Source: Pseudomonas sp. HS6 | GTDB taxonomy: Bacteria > Pseudomonadota > Gammaproteobacteria > Pseudomonadales > Pseudomonadaceae | DNA length: 64,000 bases | Direction of reading: 5' to 3' | NCBI RefSeq assembly: GCF_023375815.1 | Contig: NZ_CP067412.1 | Location: 6,386,001-6,450,000 of the forward strand | In this document: positions 14,897-24,159 of the stretch, piece after piece | Position numbering within the stretch: the first letter of the stretch is position 1 | Layout of the letters: each line of letters opens with the position of its first letter | Position numbers and translations under genes: made by a program | Notes under the pieces: generated by a model | The model's database searches: none | What the model saw: only the letters and a program-made list of their open reading frames with translations | What the model was told of the DNA's origin: nothing

Positions 14897-17800
14897 CTAG
14901 GCAGCACGCTGACGATCACCGGATTCAATTCCACCACCGGCGTCGTCAGTTACAGCTACACCCTGGATCACAACGACGCCCACCCAACCGCCAACGGCGC
15001 CAACACCCTGAGCGAGCAGTTCGCCGTCACGGTGGTGGATGACAACGGCACCACCGCCAATGCCAACCTCGACGTCAACATCGTCGACGACCTGCCAAAA
15101 GGCGTAAACGACAGCAACGCTGGCACAGCTTCGGAAACCAACCTGACCCTGACCGGCAACGTGCTGACCAACGACGTGCAAGGCGCTGACCGCGTCCCAA
15201 CCGGCCCGAACGCTGGCCCGATCACCGCCGGTACTTTTACTGGTACTTACGGCACGCTGGTACTCAACGCCAACGGAACGTACACCTACACGCTGAACAC
15301 CAACGACGCCGACTTCAAAGCCCTGCACGGCAATGGCAACGGCACCGAAACCTTCACCTACACCATCACCGACTCGGACGGCGACGCAAGCACCGCGAAC
15401 CTTGTGCTGCAGATCCACAACAACGACGATCCGGTGATTCTCAACGGCCTCGATGTGAACGGCGGTGAACTCACCGTCTTCGAGAAAAACCTCAGCAACG
15501 GCACTGCGCCGGATGCGACGGCGTTGACCCAGAGCGGCACCTTCACCGTCACCGCACTCGACGGTCTGCAAACCCTCACCGTCGGCGGCATCGCTGTCGT
15601 TACCAACGGCGTGGCCGCAGGCTTCCCGCAGTCGGTCGTCACGCCGCTGGGCAGCACGTTGACGGTCACCGGCTTCAACGCCGCGACCGGCGTCGTGAGT
15701 TACAGCTACACCCTGGTGGATCACGAAACCCACCCGACCGGCAACGGCGCCAACAGCATCACCGAAAACTTCAACGTGGTGGCCACCGATGGCGATGGCA
15801 GCACCGCGTCGGGGCAGATCAACGTCAACATCGTCGATGACCTGCCGACTGCCAAGGCTGACACCGGTTCGGTGGTGGAGGGCGGCACCGTCAATATCAG
15901 CGTGCTGGGCAACGACGTCACCGGTGCCGATGGCCCGGCAGCGGGCGGTGCGGTGGTCGGCGTGCGGGCAGGCAGCAACACGGCGACCTCGGCCATCGGC
16001 GGCCTCAACAGCAACATCAACGGCACCTACGGCTACCTGACCCTGGATGCGGCGGGCAACGCCGTTTATCACAGCAACCCGAACTCGGTGAGCCCGCCGG
16101 GCGCCACCGACACTTTCACCTACACCATCCGCGACAGTGACGGCGACGAAAGCACCACCACCATCACCGTCAACGTCGCTGACAGCAAACTCGTGGCCTC
16201 GGTCGATCAGGACGTGACTGTCTACGAAAAAGCTCTCGACCTGACCAAGGACGGGCAAGACCTGGCCCCCGGCACGGTCACCGGCAGCGATCCGACCAAT
16301 ACCGGCGAAACCGCCACCGGCACGCTGGTCGGCGCGGTCACCGGCGGCAGCGGCGCGATCACTTACACCCTGGTTGGCAGCGCCACCGGCACCTATGGAC
16401 AGATCCTGCTCAACCCCGACGGCACGTACACCTACACCCTGACCTCGGCACCGAAAACCACGCCGAACGCCAATGACGGGCCGAACACCCTGAGCGAAAG
16501 TTTCACCTACAAGGCCACCGATGCGCTGGGCAACAGCACCACCAGCACCATCGTGGTCAACATCGTCGACGACGTGCCCAAGGCGGTGGCGTCGGACCGT
16601 TCGGTGGCGGCGGTGGAGATCGACTCCAACGTGCTGATCGTGCTCGACATCTCCGGCAGTATGGCCGATGCCTCCGGCGTGCCGGGCCTGTCGCGGCTGG
16701 ACCTGGCCAAGCAGGCGATCAGTGCCTTGCTCGACAAGTACGACGATCTGGGCGATGTGAAAGTACAGCTCGTCACCTTCAGCAGCAACGCCACCGACCG
16801 CACTTCGGTGTGGGTCGACGTGGCGACGGCCAAGACCTTGCTCGCCGGTCTTAACGCCGGTGGCGGCACCAACTACGATGCGGCCGTGGCAGCCTTGCAA
16901 ACCGCGTTCAACACCTCGGGCAAACTCACCGGAGCGCAGAACGTCGGCTACTTCTTCTCCGACGGCAAACCCACCACCGGCCAGGAAATCGGCACCGCCG
17001 ACGAGACCGCACTCAAAGCCTTCCTTGATGCCAACAACATCAAGAACTACGCAATCGGTCTCGGCAGTGGTGTGAGCAATGCCAACCTCGATCCGATCGC
17101 CTACGACGGCATCAGCCACACCAACACCAATGCGGTGGTGGTCACCGACCTCAATCAACTGAACTCGGTGCTGTCCGGCACCGTGGAGGGCGCGCCGGTC
17201 ACTGGCTCGTTGCTGGGGGACAGCGGCACGTTCGGCGCCGATGGCGGTTTCATCAAATCCATCGTGGTCGACGGCATCACCTACACCTATGACCCGAAAG
17301 CCAATAGCGGCCAGGGCTCGCTGACGCCAAGCGGCGGCACCAGCCACGGCACCTTCAACACGGTGAACAACACCCTGAGCATCGCCACCAACAACAGCGG
17401 CACGCTGGTGGTGAATCTGGACACCGGCGACTACAGCTACACCTCGCAAAAAACCACCACGACGGTGATCACCGAGAACATCGGCTTCACCCTCAGTGAC
17501 AACGACGGCGACCTCGCCAGCTCCACGCTGACGGTGAAAGTGATCCCCAACTCGCCGCCCGTGGCGGTGGACGACCACATCATCACCAACGTGCTGTCGA
17601 GCAATGTCGTGGTGCCGGGCGAGTTGCTGCTGGCCAACGACACCGATCCGGACAACGACACCCTCAACGCCTCGCCAACCACTTTCAACACCGGTTGGGT
17701 GGCCAAGGGTGCGGACTTCACCGGCAGCGGTGCGATCAGCTTCACCGGCACCAGCAACACCGCCGCCAACCAGAATCTGGCTGATGTACGCAACTCCTTT

Positions 17801-19048
17801 GCGGCCAACACGGCGATGATGACGGCAGTGCTGGTGGTCAGCGGCTACCTCGGCGCGGTGACCAACGCCAATGCCAACGATGAAGACCTCATCACCGTCA
17901 AACTGAAACAAGGCGAGACCCTCAACCTCGACCACAACCTGGCGGCCGGCCACATCACCATGGAGTACTCGGTGAACGGCGGGGCGTTCGTCAGCATCGC
18001 CGATGGCGGCACCATCACCGCCAGCGCCGATGGCACATACCAGATCCACGTGACCAACATCACCAACACCAGCGGCAGCAACACCAACGCCGCGGAAAAC
18101 TATCAACTGACCATGACGGTCAACTACGCCGGGGCCCACGACGTCACCCCGGACTTCCACGGCACCTACACCGCCAACGACAACCACGGTGGCAGCGACA
18201 CCGCCAACGTGACCATCAGCTATCAGGACGGCCACACCCTCACCGGGACTTCCGGCGATGACGTGCTGGTGGCGGGCAGCGGCGACAACATCCTCAACGG
18301 TGGCGACGGCAATGACGTGCTCACCGCGGGCTCCGGCAACAACGAGCTGCATGGCGGCGCCGGCAACGACTTGCTCTACAGCGGCCCGGGCAACGACATC
18401 CTCGATGGCGGCACCGGTATCGATACGGTCAGCTACGCCCACGCGACGGCCGGGGTGACGGTCAACCTGAGCCTGCTCGGTGCGCAGAACACCATTGGCG
18501 CCGGCATCGACACCATCAGCAATGTCGAAAACCTAGTTGGCTCGAACTTCAACGACACCCTCACCGGCGACAACAATAACAACGTGATCAACGGCGGCCT
18601 GGGCAACGACATCCTCAACGGCGGCGGGGGCGATGACCTGCTGATCGGCGGGATGGGCAACAACACCCTGACCGGCGGGCCGGGCGCCGATACTTTCCAG
18701 TGGCTCAAGGGCAACAGCGGCCACGACACCGTCACCGACTTCACCCCCGGCACCGACAAGCTCGACCTGTCGCAACTGCTGCAAGGTGAAAACGGCACGG
18801 CGGCGTCACTGGATGACTACCTGCACTTCACCGTCACCGGCAGCGGCGCGTCGGTGGTCACCAGCATCGACGTCAGCGCCATGGCTGGCGCCACGCCGAA
18901 CCAGACCATCGATCTGGCGGGCGTCAACCTGGCCAGCCACTACGGTGTAACGCCGGGGGCGGGTGGATTGATTGCCAGCGGGCACGACACGGCGACGATC
19001 ATCAACGGGATGCTGAATGATCATTCGTTGAAGGTGGATACGGTGTAA
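14897..19048 (+). CDS. 5'-truncated giant RTX/vWA adhesin (type I secretion, LapA-like)
   Basis: An open frame of about 1383 codons lacks a natural start; the first clear sequence is a VCBS/T1SS-143-type repeat that begins at the RHS junction. Such repeats (units with [17 protein letters not shown] and NIVDDLP) alternate to about 16.6 kb. A von Willebrand A domain follows (MIDAS VLDISGS near 16650, then GGGTNYDAA). A second repeat part comes next, then RTX calcium-binding nonapeptides (GGxGxD; 18250-18700), and a C-terminal type I secretion signal rich in Leu/Asp ([17 protein letters not shown]). This layout matches the C-terminal half of LapA-like biofilm adhesins. The N-terminal retention module and cleavage site are gone, and no type I exporter lies nearby. 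Confidence 0.88.
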   Translation, partial: LGSTLTITGFNSTTGVVSYSYTLDHNDAHPTANGANTLSEQFAVTVVDDNGTTANANLDVNIVDDLPKGVNDSNAGTASETNLTLTGNVLTNDVQGADRVPTGPNAGPITAGTFTGTYGTLVLNANGTYTYTLNTNDADFKALHGNGNGTETFTYTITDSDGDASTANLVLQIHNNDDPVILNGLDVNGGELTVFEKNLSNGTAPDATALTQSGTFTVTALDGLQTLTVGGIAVVTNGVAAGFPQSVVTPLGSTLTVTGFNAATGVVSYSYTLVDHETHPTGNGANSITENFNVVATDGDGSTASGQINVNIVDDLPTAKADTGSVVEGGTVNISVLGNDVTGADGPAAGGAVVGVRAGSNTATSAIGGLNSNINGTYGYLTLDAAGNAVYHSNPNSVSPPGATDTFTYTIRDSDGDESTTTITVNVADSKLVASVDQDVTVYEKALDLTKDGQDLAPGTVTGSDPTNTGETATGTLVGAVTGGSGAITYTLVGSATGTYGQILLNPDGTYTYTLTSAPKTTPNANDGPNTLSESFTYKATDALGNSTTSTIVVNIVDDVPKAVASDRSVAAVEIDSNVLIVLDISGSMADASGVPGLSRLDLAKQAISALLDKYDDLGDVKVQLVTFSSNATDRTSVWVDVATAKTLLAGLNAGGGTNYDAAVAALQTAFNTSGKLTGAQNVGYFFSDGKPTTGQEIGTADETALKAFLDANNIKNYAIGLGSGVSNANLDPIAYDGISHTNTNAVVVTDLNQLNSVLSGTVEGAPVTGSLLGDSGTFGADGGFIKSIVVDGITYTYDPKANSGQGSLTPSGGTSHGTFNTVNNTLSIATNNSGTLVVNLDTGDYSYTSQKTTTTVITENIGFTLSDNDGDLASSTLTVKVIPNSPPVAVDDHIITNVLSSNVVVPGELLLANDTDPDNDTLNASPTTFNTGWVAKGADFTGSGAISFTGTSNTAANQNLADVRNSFAANTAMMTAVLVVSGYLGAVTNANANDEDLITVKLKQGETLNLDHNLAAGHITMEYSVNGGAFVSIADGGTITASADGTYQIHVTNITNTSGSNTNAAENYQLTMTVNYAGAHDVTPDFHGTYTANDNHGGSDTANVTISYQDGHTLTGTSGDDVLVAGSGDNILNGGDGNDVLTAGSGNNELHGGAGNDLLYSGPGNDILDGGTGIDTVSYAHATAGVTVNLSLLGAQNTIGAGIDTISNVENLVGSNFNDTLTGDNNNNVINGGLGNDILNGGGGDDLLIGGMGNNTLTGGPGADTFQWLKGNSGHDTVTDFTPGTDKLDLSQLLQGENGTAASLDDYLHFTVTGSGASVVTSIDVSAMAGATPNQTIDLAGVNLASHYGVTPGAGGLIASGHDTATIINGMLNDHSLKVDTV

Positions 19049-19065
19049 GCCGGAGCTGAAACGAC

Positions 19066-19106
19066 AAAACCCGCCGTCCCGGTTATACGGGACGGCGGGT
19101 TTTTTA
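19066..19106 (+). terminator. Terminator after the adhesin
   Basis: A 14-base stem (AACCCGCCGTCCCG / CGGGACGGCGGGTT) is followed by six T residues. The left half, with its ACGACAAA lead, recurs almost exactly at 23889-23914. Confidence 0.92.
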
Positions 19107-19120
19107 TGCCTAGCGAAATC

Positions 19121-19216
19121 TGTGGCGAGGGAGCTTGCTCCCGCTGGGTTGCGAAGCAGCCCCCAAAAGCTTTGCGAGCGCTTCGCACTCGAGCGGGAGC
19201 AAGCTCCCTCGCCACA
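19121..19216. repeat. REP inverted pair (REPIN)
   Basis: TGTGGCGAGGGAGCTTGCTC is repeated in inverted orientation about 95 bp away (GCAAGCTCCCTCGCCACA). This is a typical Pseudomonas paired REP element just after the adhesin terminator. Confidence 0.85.
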
Positions 19217-19229
19217 ATCGCTCACTTGC

Positions 19230-19601
19230 CTACAGGTTTGCGTCAGCCTTCAGTTCCAGATTATCCAGCACCCGATTTACCGCCAGTTCCGCCAGCATGA
19301 TCAGTTGCCCGATACCCAGCAGCACATGCCGCTGCGGCGTATCGATCATCCCGGCAAAATCGCTGGCCATGGTTTTGGCCGAGGTCAGGGTTTCGCAGGC
19401 GTCGGCTAGCAGTTCTTCGCTGTCGATGTCGGGGGCGATGAGGTAGCGAGCGTTAGGTTTGAGCAGCGGTTTTCGGGGGAGGAGGGGATTGAGGTAGTGA
19501 TCGAGGGCGCGTTCGGCGGCTTCGTGGAATTTCTTGGAGTCGAGGGTTTCGTAGGGCGAGGTTGAATCGGCTTCCGGCGGGTTTGGCGTAGGTTTGATCA
19601 T
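19230..19601 (-). CDS. DUF6124-family protein
   Basis: A 123-residue soluble helical protein with the Pseudomonas-restricted DUF6124 pattern: a disordered Pro/Ser-rich N-terminus, FHEAAERALDHYL, a proline-rich linker, then DACETLTSAKTMASDFAG and RHVLLGIGQLIMLAELAVNRVLD. The function is unknown for the family. Start ATG 19601 has CAAGGAGC upstream. The 440 bp in front of it are gene-free and contain several hairpins, so a structured 5' leader is possible. Confidence 0.82.
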   Translation of the reverse strand: MIKPTPNPPEADSTSPYETLDSKKFHEAAERALDHYLNPLLPRKPLLKPNARYLIAPDIDSEELLADACETLTSAKTMASDFAGMIDTPQRHVLLGIGQLIMLAELAVNRVLDNLELKADANL

Positions 19602-20045
19602 TGTGAAGCTCCTTGAGAAATGGAGCCGTCATCCATCGCTGCTAAACGAATTAGGTGGCGGCTGAACGCGGGTTAGCAGACCAGGCTCAAGGATCCCGGC
19701 GCACCGAAGTGCCCCACGTCAGCCGCCATAACAAAACATTGGCGACACCAACGTGCCTTGAAGTTAACCGGGCTGCTAAACCCGATCGCTGTTTTTCAGC
19801 GACCGCCAAACAATAGAACCCGCCCCCAAGGCGCACAAGCCGGCGGATTCTGGCGGATGCGTAGGCAAAGGCGCAAGGTTGCGTGGCTTTGCGGACACAA
19901 CCTTCAACACTCTTCAACAAGCCCGAGGGCTGAAGGTAAAACGGAAAAGTCCGCCCTCTCGATTAAAGAGAGGACGAGCTTGCATGATTGGGGTTGGTAA
20001 ATAAATGCGTCCCCATTTTGTTCGTTTTTTTTCTCACAAACGTAG
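19602..20045. other. Gene-free region with several hairpins upstream of DUF6124 gene
   Basis: No supported gene was found. On the strand of the DUF6124 transcript it contains consecutive self-complementary segments: TCGCTG / CAGCGA (19786-19802), CGGG / CCCG (19769-19784), CCTCTC / GAGAGG (19955-19973). Near its right edge a 19-base sequence (19996-20014) recurs exactly at 23947-23965. Candidates are a structured leader RNA plus the 3' flank of the giant gene at 20046. Confidence 0.5.
19996..20014 (+). repeat. 19-bp direct repeat, copy 1
   Basis: GGTAAATAAATGCGTCCCC occurs here, 32 bp past the stop of the giant leftward gene, and identically at 23947-23965. Confidence 0.75.
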
Positions 20046-23000
20046 TCATTGAAGTCCTACGGTGTCCCCACCGTAATTGTCTGGAACGGTCTCCTCGACG
20101 CCCGTAGCCAAAACTAGTGCCTGATACTTGTTGCCAACTGTAGTACTTGACCAAAAACGGTGAACACTGATTATCGGCCAACGATTACCGTAGGCAGCAT
20201 AGATCCCACGTAGCTCTACTATTGTTGGCAACCTCGTCCCCATGGATTCGGCTTTTGCCTTCATCACTCCCCAATTTCCAACCCCAACGTGCAAGCACTT
20301 ATGAATAGCACCTGTTACAGATACGGTATAGCTCTTGGACTGATTGACGGCATCCCTGGCGGTGATGGTCGCGGTTCCACGGCCTCTAACCGTCACTAGC
20401 CCTGATTGGTCAACAACGACGACTGCTGGATTACTGGAGGAATAGGTATAACCCGGTACTCCTTCCGTGGCTGGATGATGCACCGATGTTCCAGAATCAA
20501 AAACTGGAAGAACATGCGGATGTGAAGGAACCAGATAGGTTGTGCCGTTTAGGGTCACTGGGTTTGTATTGAATCTCAGTGGCGGAATGGGCGAGATAAC
20601 TCTGAAGCTGCGTCGATTAGAAAACTCACCGGTGCTGACAGCTCTGGCATTGATCGAGTGACTGCCCAAATCAACGGACAAGGTAGCGTCCCAGACTTGG
20701 CCGACTGCGGTGACCGTGTGTTTACCTGCGTCATTGTCATAGATTTGTACTTGGTGCCCAGAGGTGAAGCGCCCCTGTAATGTAATGATAGTGCTTGTGG
20801 TCTCGCCGTTTTCTCCTATTTCGCCGTTGTTATCTCTCAACGAGGTAAGGCTCAGCGCAATAGCCTCAACTACGGTCAACGTGCGCGGGTCTGATGTCTG
20901 CCCTGAACCGTATAGCGCTTGTGCCGTGAACGTGTGAGGTGCAAGCGTGCGGCCGGTGAGTGTGTGCCTCCATATGCCGGTAACGAGTTCGGCCGTTGGC
21001 TGGCCATCGGGTGTGGGGCCATCGAATATCTGGACTTTCTGGCCTGGGGCCGACGTGCCGATCAGCGTTACGTTGGTGTCGACGGTGAATTCACCAGGCA
21101 GGATTTCGACGCCTTTGGAGTCTTCTGCTCGGGTGATCACCGGTTTTACATCCGCGATAGCCTTGACCATGTAGGTCCGCACCGGGAAAGACACCGCGTC
21201 GGCTTCGATCGTGCTGCTTCCCAACGCAGCCTTGAATTCAATGGAAAACGATGAATCATGTTTTAGATTTTTGAATTCGTTCAAAAAAGTAGTAGAGAGA
21301 CCAGAGTCGTAATATCCGTTGGTCACCCAGCCGCTATTGGTTACGGGTCCTGGTTGGGCCCAGAGCGCTTTTTCGTAAGGGCTGTCATCGCTGAGTGTCC
21401 CCCTGAACTTCAGCCATACATATTGCCTTAGGGCAATCAACGGCCAGCCAAGGGCGCGTAAGGTTGCCGATGACTTGATAGCATCCAGATCCAGCTCCTG
21501 CCCATCACCGTTATTGGCCGCCTGAAGAATCTTCGGCACGTTCGACAGATCCAGCACCAGCGACTGCACCGCCAGGGGACGGGTATCCGACGGCAGCGGT
21601 GCACCGCTGCCGCGTTTCACCGTGTAGCTGACCGTCACCGCTTTGTTCAGGTTGAAAGCCACCACACTGTTGGCCAGCGGAATTTCCTGCGCCCCGAGCA
21701 CGGTGACGGTTTTTTCTGGCGCGGTGTGTGAGCCTCCCGCCGGCGTACCTGCCGCACCGGTGAAGGTGACAATGATTTTGTCACCGAGCAGCATGCCCAC
21801 GTAGTCCACGATAGCGGTCAGGGCATCCTTCGCGGCATTGGGGATCAGACTGGTATCGTTCGGCGCTTCCTTGACTTTCGGGGCGGTAAGGTCCAGCGCC
21901 ACCCCCACACTGAACGGCTTCACATCGGAATAGCTGGTGGGCCGCCCATCCGCCCATTTGATGGAATAGGACGCCTCGACCGTCCCGCCTTCATTACCCT
22001 TGATCAACTCAGCCTTGATGGTGAACGGCACCGGTTGGCCAGCGGTAAACGAGGACAATTTGACCGAGTCGCTGTCCGGCCCGGTTTTCGAGCCATTCCA
22101 GAAGTAGGTCACCTCGTCATCCTTGACCGTGTTCAGGTATTCCACGGTCAGCGTGGTGCCGGCCATATCTGCCGGTAATACGCCGTCCACCACGCCATCC
22201 ACTTTCGGCTCCGGCAGCTCTTTCCTCGGCTCACCGACGTTCAGGCTCTCGGCGTGGATCGACTCGCGGATGGCGTGGGTGGCGTTGACACGGTTCATCG
22301 TCCCCAGCACCGCGTCCTCGATCAGCAACTGGTAATACAGTTCCAGTTTGCCCCCTTCGATCTGTTTCAGATGAAGGCCGGGGACGTTGATCAGCAAGGG
22401 CGCACCGGTCGTGATATCGCCTTGCGTAATCGGGCGCAGTGGCAGGTCGGGCAAGTAGGTGCTCAGGTCAGGCCGAGTGCCGAGCCAGAACAGCTTGATC
22501 GCCTGGCCGGCAGCAAAGGATTTGTCGAATGGAATCTCGATGCGGGCCTGTACCAGCTCCGGATTGAGGGCGCCCTGTGCTGCGTCGAGGGCGACCGGGG
22601 CCTGCAACCGTTGGATCTCGCCGATGACGTTGATGAACTGGGTCTTGGACAGCAGGTCAGCAGAGCCGTCTGCTTTTTTCAGGCGAAAGGACAAGCCGAT
22701 CTGGGTCTTGGCCAGTTGCCGCAACGCGGCATTGGATATCTTGATTTCGGGGATGCTCGGCACGCTGACCAGCGGCGTGCCGGTGACCTCAATGTTGATC
22801 GGTGCCCCTTCAACCGGTGTGCCCTTGAGCCGGACGATGGGGATGTCACCGACCTTGAACTTGCTGCCGTCCACGGCAAGGATCTGCGCCGTGCCATCGG
22901 CATCCCCCAGTTTGTCGGCGTCCAGCACGTTGTTCAGCGTTTCCTTGCAGATCGGTGCGCCCAGTCTGTCGGCGTCGACCGCAACCACCACGCGCTGTTC

Positions 23001-23765
23001 GTAACTCCAGTCTTCGGCGCGGTTTTCGACAATGTCGTAGACCTCGTAGGCCACGGCGAGACCGGCCTCCCCGGAGTCCTCGGCACAGCGAATGTCCTGC
23101 TCGGTGACCTTAACAATAACCGGCACTTTGCCGTCGGCCTCATCCTGAGTCAGCGGTCCATAGAGCACGAACACACCGCCCCAGGTCACCTGAATCTCGT
23201 CGCCGGCCGCTGCGTTGGGGTAGGGTTGCGGCCCGTCGTCAGAGGGGCCGATCCGGATCGGCACACCGGCCGCGATGTTGTCCTTGTCGATGCCGCCCTC
23301 GAGAATTTCCCTGGGGATGGTCATTTTCAGCTTCGAGTGACCGGGGCCTTCGTCGCTGTCATGGCCACCGGGACGGGTGAGCTTGACCCGTACCTGCATC
23401 ACTTCGGACGGTTCGGCCGTTCCGCCCTGTCGGGTGACGGCGTAGGCCAGTGTGGACGCGCCGTCAGTGAAGCGGGCGGCGGGCACAAACATCGACAGCG
23501 TGGTGTTGACATCATTGTCGTCGACGGTTTTGTTGAATACCGGTTGCCCGCCCAGGGAAATCACCAACTTGTCGCCCCGGCTCATGACCCCCCACGGCCC
23601 GGCCCGGCACAGCAAGCCCTGTCTGGGAAAGTTGTCCTGCACGGCCGCGATGTTGAGCCCCCAGACATCCGGCGCTTGCGACACGGGGCTGGTGCGCCCG
23701 GGAACGTCGAGCTCCTTGAGTACCAGCGGTGATGAGCCAGCGGGGCTTTTGCTATTGATAGCCAT
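20046..23765 (-). CDS. Giant signal-less Ig-like repeat protein (1239 aa) with C-terminal lectin-like cap
   Basis: A very large beta-rich protein made of successive Ig-like modules with no Sec signal (starts MAINSKSPAGSSPL). The N-terminal third has the family segments GDKLVISLGGQPVFNK and VKLTRPGGHD. The centre carries about ten 90-120-residue modules. Near residue 1000 come two bacterial-Ig repeats of the GTSAPGQKVQIFD type, then a Big_2-like domain (SSNPAVVVVDQSGLVTVRG). The last roughly 80 residues form a cap (RLPTIVELRGIYAAYG, RFWSSTT) like the C-type-lectin/FGE-like ends of invasins. Start ATG 23765 follows GGAG; a Met at 23804 has no ribosome site. A lux-box-like dyad lies 67 bp upstream. 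The 1505-aa protein at 30726 is its paralogue. The export route and function are unknown. Confidence 0.85.
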   Translation of the reverse strand: MAINSKSPAGSSPLVLKELDVPGRTSPVSQAPDVWGLNIAAVQDNFPRQGLLCRAGPWGVMSRGDKLVISLGGQPVFNKTVDDNDVNTTLSMFVPAARFTDGASTLAYAVTRQGGTAEPSEVMQVRVKLTRPGGHDSDEGPGHSKLKMTIPREILEGGIDKDNIAAGVPIRIGPSDDGPQPYPNAAAGDEIQVTWGGVFVLYGPLTQDEADGKVPVIVKVTEQDIRCAEDSGEAGLAVAYEVYDIVENRAEDWSYEQRVVVAVDADRLGAPICKETLNNVLDADKLGDADGTAQILAVDGSKFKVGDIPIVRLKGTPVEGAPINIEVTGTPLVSVPSIPEIKISNAALRQLAKTQIGLSFRLKKADGSADLLSKTQFINVIGEIQRLQAPVALDAAQGALNPELVQARIEIPFDKSFAAGQAIKLFWLGTRPDLSTYLPDLPLRPITQGDITTGAPLLINVPGLHLKQIEGGKLELYYQLLIEDAVLGTMNRVNATHAIRESIHAESLNVGEPRKELPEPKVDGVVDGVLPADMAGTTLTVEYLNTVKDDEVTYFWNGSKTGPDSDSVKLSSFTAGQPVPFTIKAELIKGNEGGTVEASYSIKWADGRPTSYSDVKPFSVGVALDLTAPKVKEAPNDTSLIPNAAKDALTAIVDYVGMLLGDKIIVTFTGAAGTPAGGSHTAPEKTVTVLGAQEIPLANSVVAFNLNKAVTVSYTVKRGSGAPLPSDTRPLAVQSLVLDLSNVPKILQAANNGDGQELDLDAIKSSATLRALGWPLIALRQYVWLKFRGTLSDDSPYEKALWAQPGPVTNSGWVTNGYYDSGLSTTFLNEFKNLKHDSSFSIEFKAALGSSTIEADAVSFPVRTYMVKAIADVKPVITRAEDSKGVEILPGEFTVDTNVTLIGTSAPGQKVQIFDGPTPDGQPTAELVTGIWRHTLTGRTLAPHTFTAQALYGSGQTSDPRTLTVVEAIALSLTSLRDNNGEIGENGETTSTIITLQGRFTSGHQVQIYDNDAGKHTVTAVGQVWDATLSVDLGSHSINARAVSTGEFSNRRSFRVISPIPPLRFNTNPVTLNGTTYLVPSHPHVLPVFDSGTSVHHPATEGVPGYTYSSSNPAVVVVDQSGLVTVRGRGTATITARDAVNQSKSYTVSVTGAIHKCLHVGVGNWGVMKAKAESMGTRLPTIVELRGIYAAYGNRWPIISVHRFWSSTTVGNKYQALVLATGVEETVPDNYGGDTVGLQ

Positions 23766-23831
23766 GGCGCGAACTCCAATCGAATGGCAGGACGATGGAG
23801 GCATTGAACGGCGCTGTGGCGGAGTTGGCTA

Positions 23832-23847
23832 CTGTCAGAAATTACAG
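23832..23847 (-). promoter_or_regulatory. Lux-box-like dyad upstream of the 1239-aa gene
   Basis: CTGTCAGAAATTACAG has the CT-N12-AG spacing of LuxR-type boxes and lies 67 bp before the start codon. It sits inside the left arm of a perfect 24-bp inverted repeat. Confidence 0.6.
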
Positions 23848-23892
23848 GTAAGCGTTGGTTTAAGACGAACGGTTTGAGCCGAACTCTGAAAC

Positions 23893-23936
23893 GACAAAAC
23901 CCGCCGTCCCGAGTGATCGGGGTTGCGGGTTTTTAT
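23893..23936. terminator. Orphan terminator-like hairpin inside a divergent promoter region
   Basis: AAACCCGC / GCGGGTTT form the outer stem, TCCCG / CGGGG the inner stem, and TTTTAT follows. No gene ends here, and its left half is nearly identical to the adhesin terminator at 19066, so it looks like a transplanted 3' flank. Confidence 0.65.
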
Positions 23937-23946
23937 GGTTGGGTCT

Positions 23947-23965
23947 GGTAAATAAATGCGTCCCC
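23947..23965 (+). repeat. 19-bp direct repeat, copy 2
   Basis: Identical to 19996-20014 (GGTAAATAAATGCGTCCCC). Confidence 0.75.
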
Positions 23966-24031
23966 TTTTCCGGTTTATGCCGCTCTGCCGAATTGACTGC
24001 GACCCCAATCTCCGACGAGCGGTAGCAAAAC

Positions 24032-24047
24032 CTGTAATTTCTGACAG
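24032..24047 (+). promoter_or_regulatory. Lux-box-like dyad upstream of the first 642-aa gene
   Basis: CTGTAATTTCTGACAG is the reverse complement of the site at 23832. It lies about 113 bp before the ATG at 24160. Confidence 0.55.
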
Positions 24048-24159
24048 TAGCCAGCGAATGTGCAACGCCGTTAAATCACGTCAGAGCAACGAATCCTGAA
24101 CCTGCAGATAACGTGCAGATGTTCAGGAGGCGTGGCCATTTCGTGAGAGGGCGTCTGTA

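Larger units (their letters stand above)
23766..24159. promoter_or_regulatory. Divergent promoter region of two Ig-like genes, with perfect 24-bp inverted repeat
   Basis: This intergenic region separates two divergent genes of the same family. It holds two identical 24-bp arms in opposite orientation (23826-23849 and 24030-24053), each containing a CT-N12-AG dyad. It also has an orphan hairpin terminator at 23893-23936 and the second copy of a 19-bp repeat at 23947-23965. Each arm faces its own gene, so one regulator could control both. Confidence 0.7.

Noticed and set aside
14897..18442. Very long minus-strand open frame (1181 codons) antisense to the adhesin
   Set aside because: It is a shadow of the repeat-rich plus-strand adhesin; low-complexity Val/Gly/Ala/Asp composition and lack of any family feature argue against coding.
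15000..18700. Possible CRISPR-like or tandem DNA repeat array
   Set aside because: The repeats are protein-level domains of the adhesin with diverged codons; no short identical repeats with spacers are seen in the window.
22254..23732. Plus-strand 492-codon frame opposite the 1239-aa Ig-like gene
   Set aside because: Antisense artefact; no ribosome site and a composition typical of shadow frames.
23835..24065. Minus-strand frame inside the divergent promoter region
   Set aside because: It spans the terminator-like hairpin and both dyads, has no ribosome site, and looks like an open frame over regulatory DNA.
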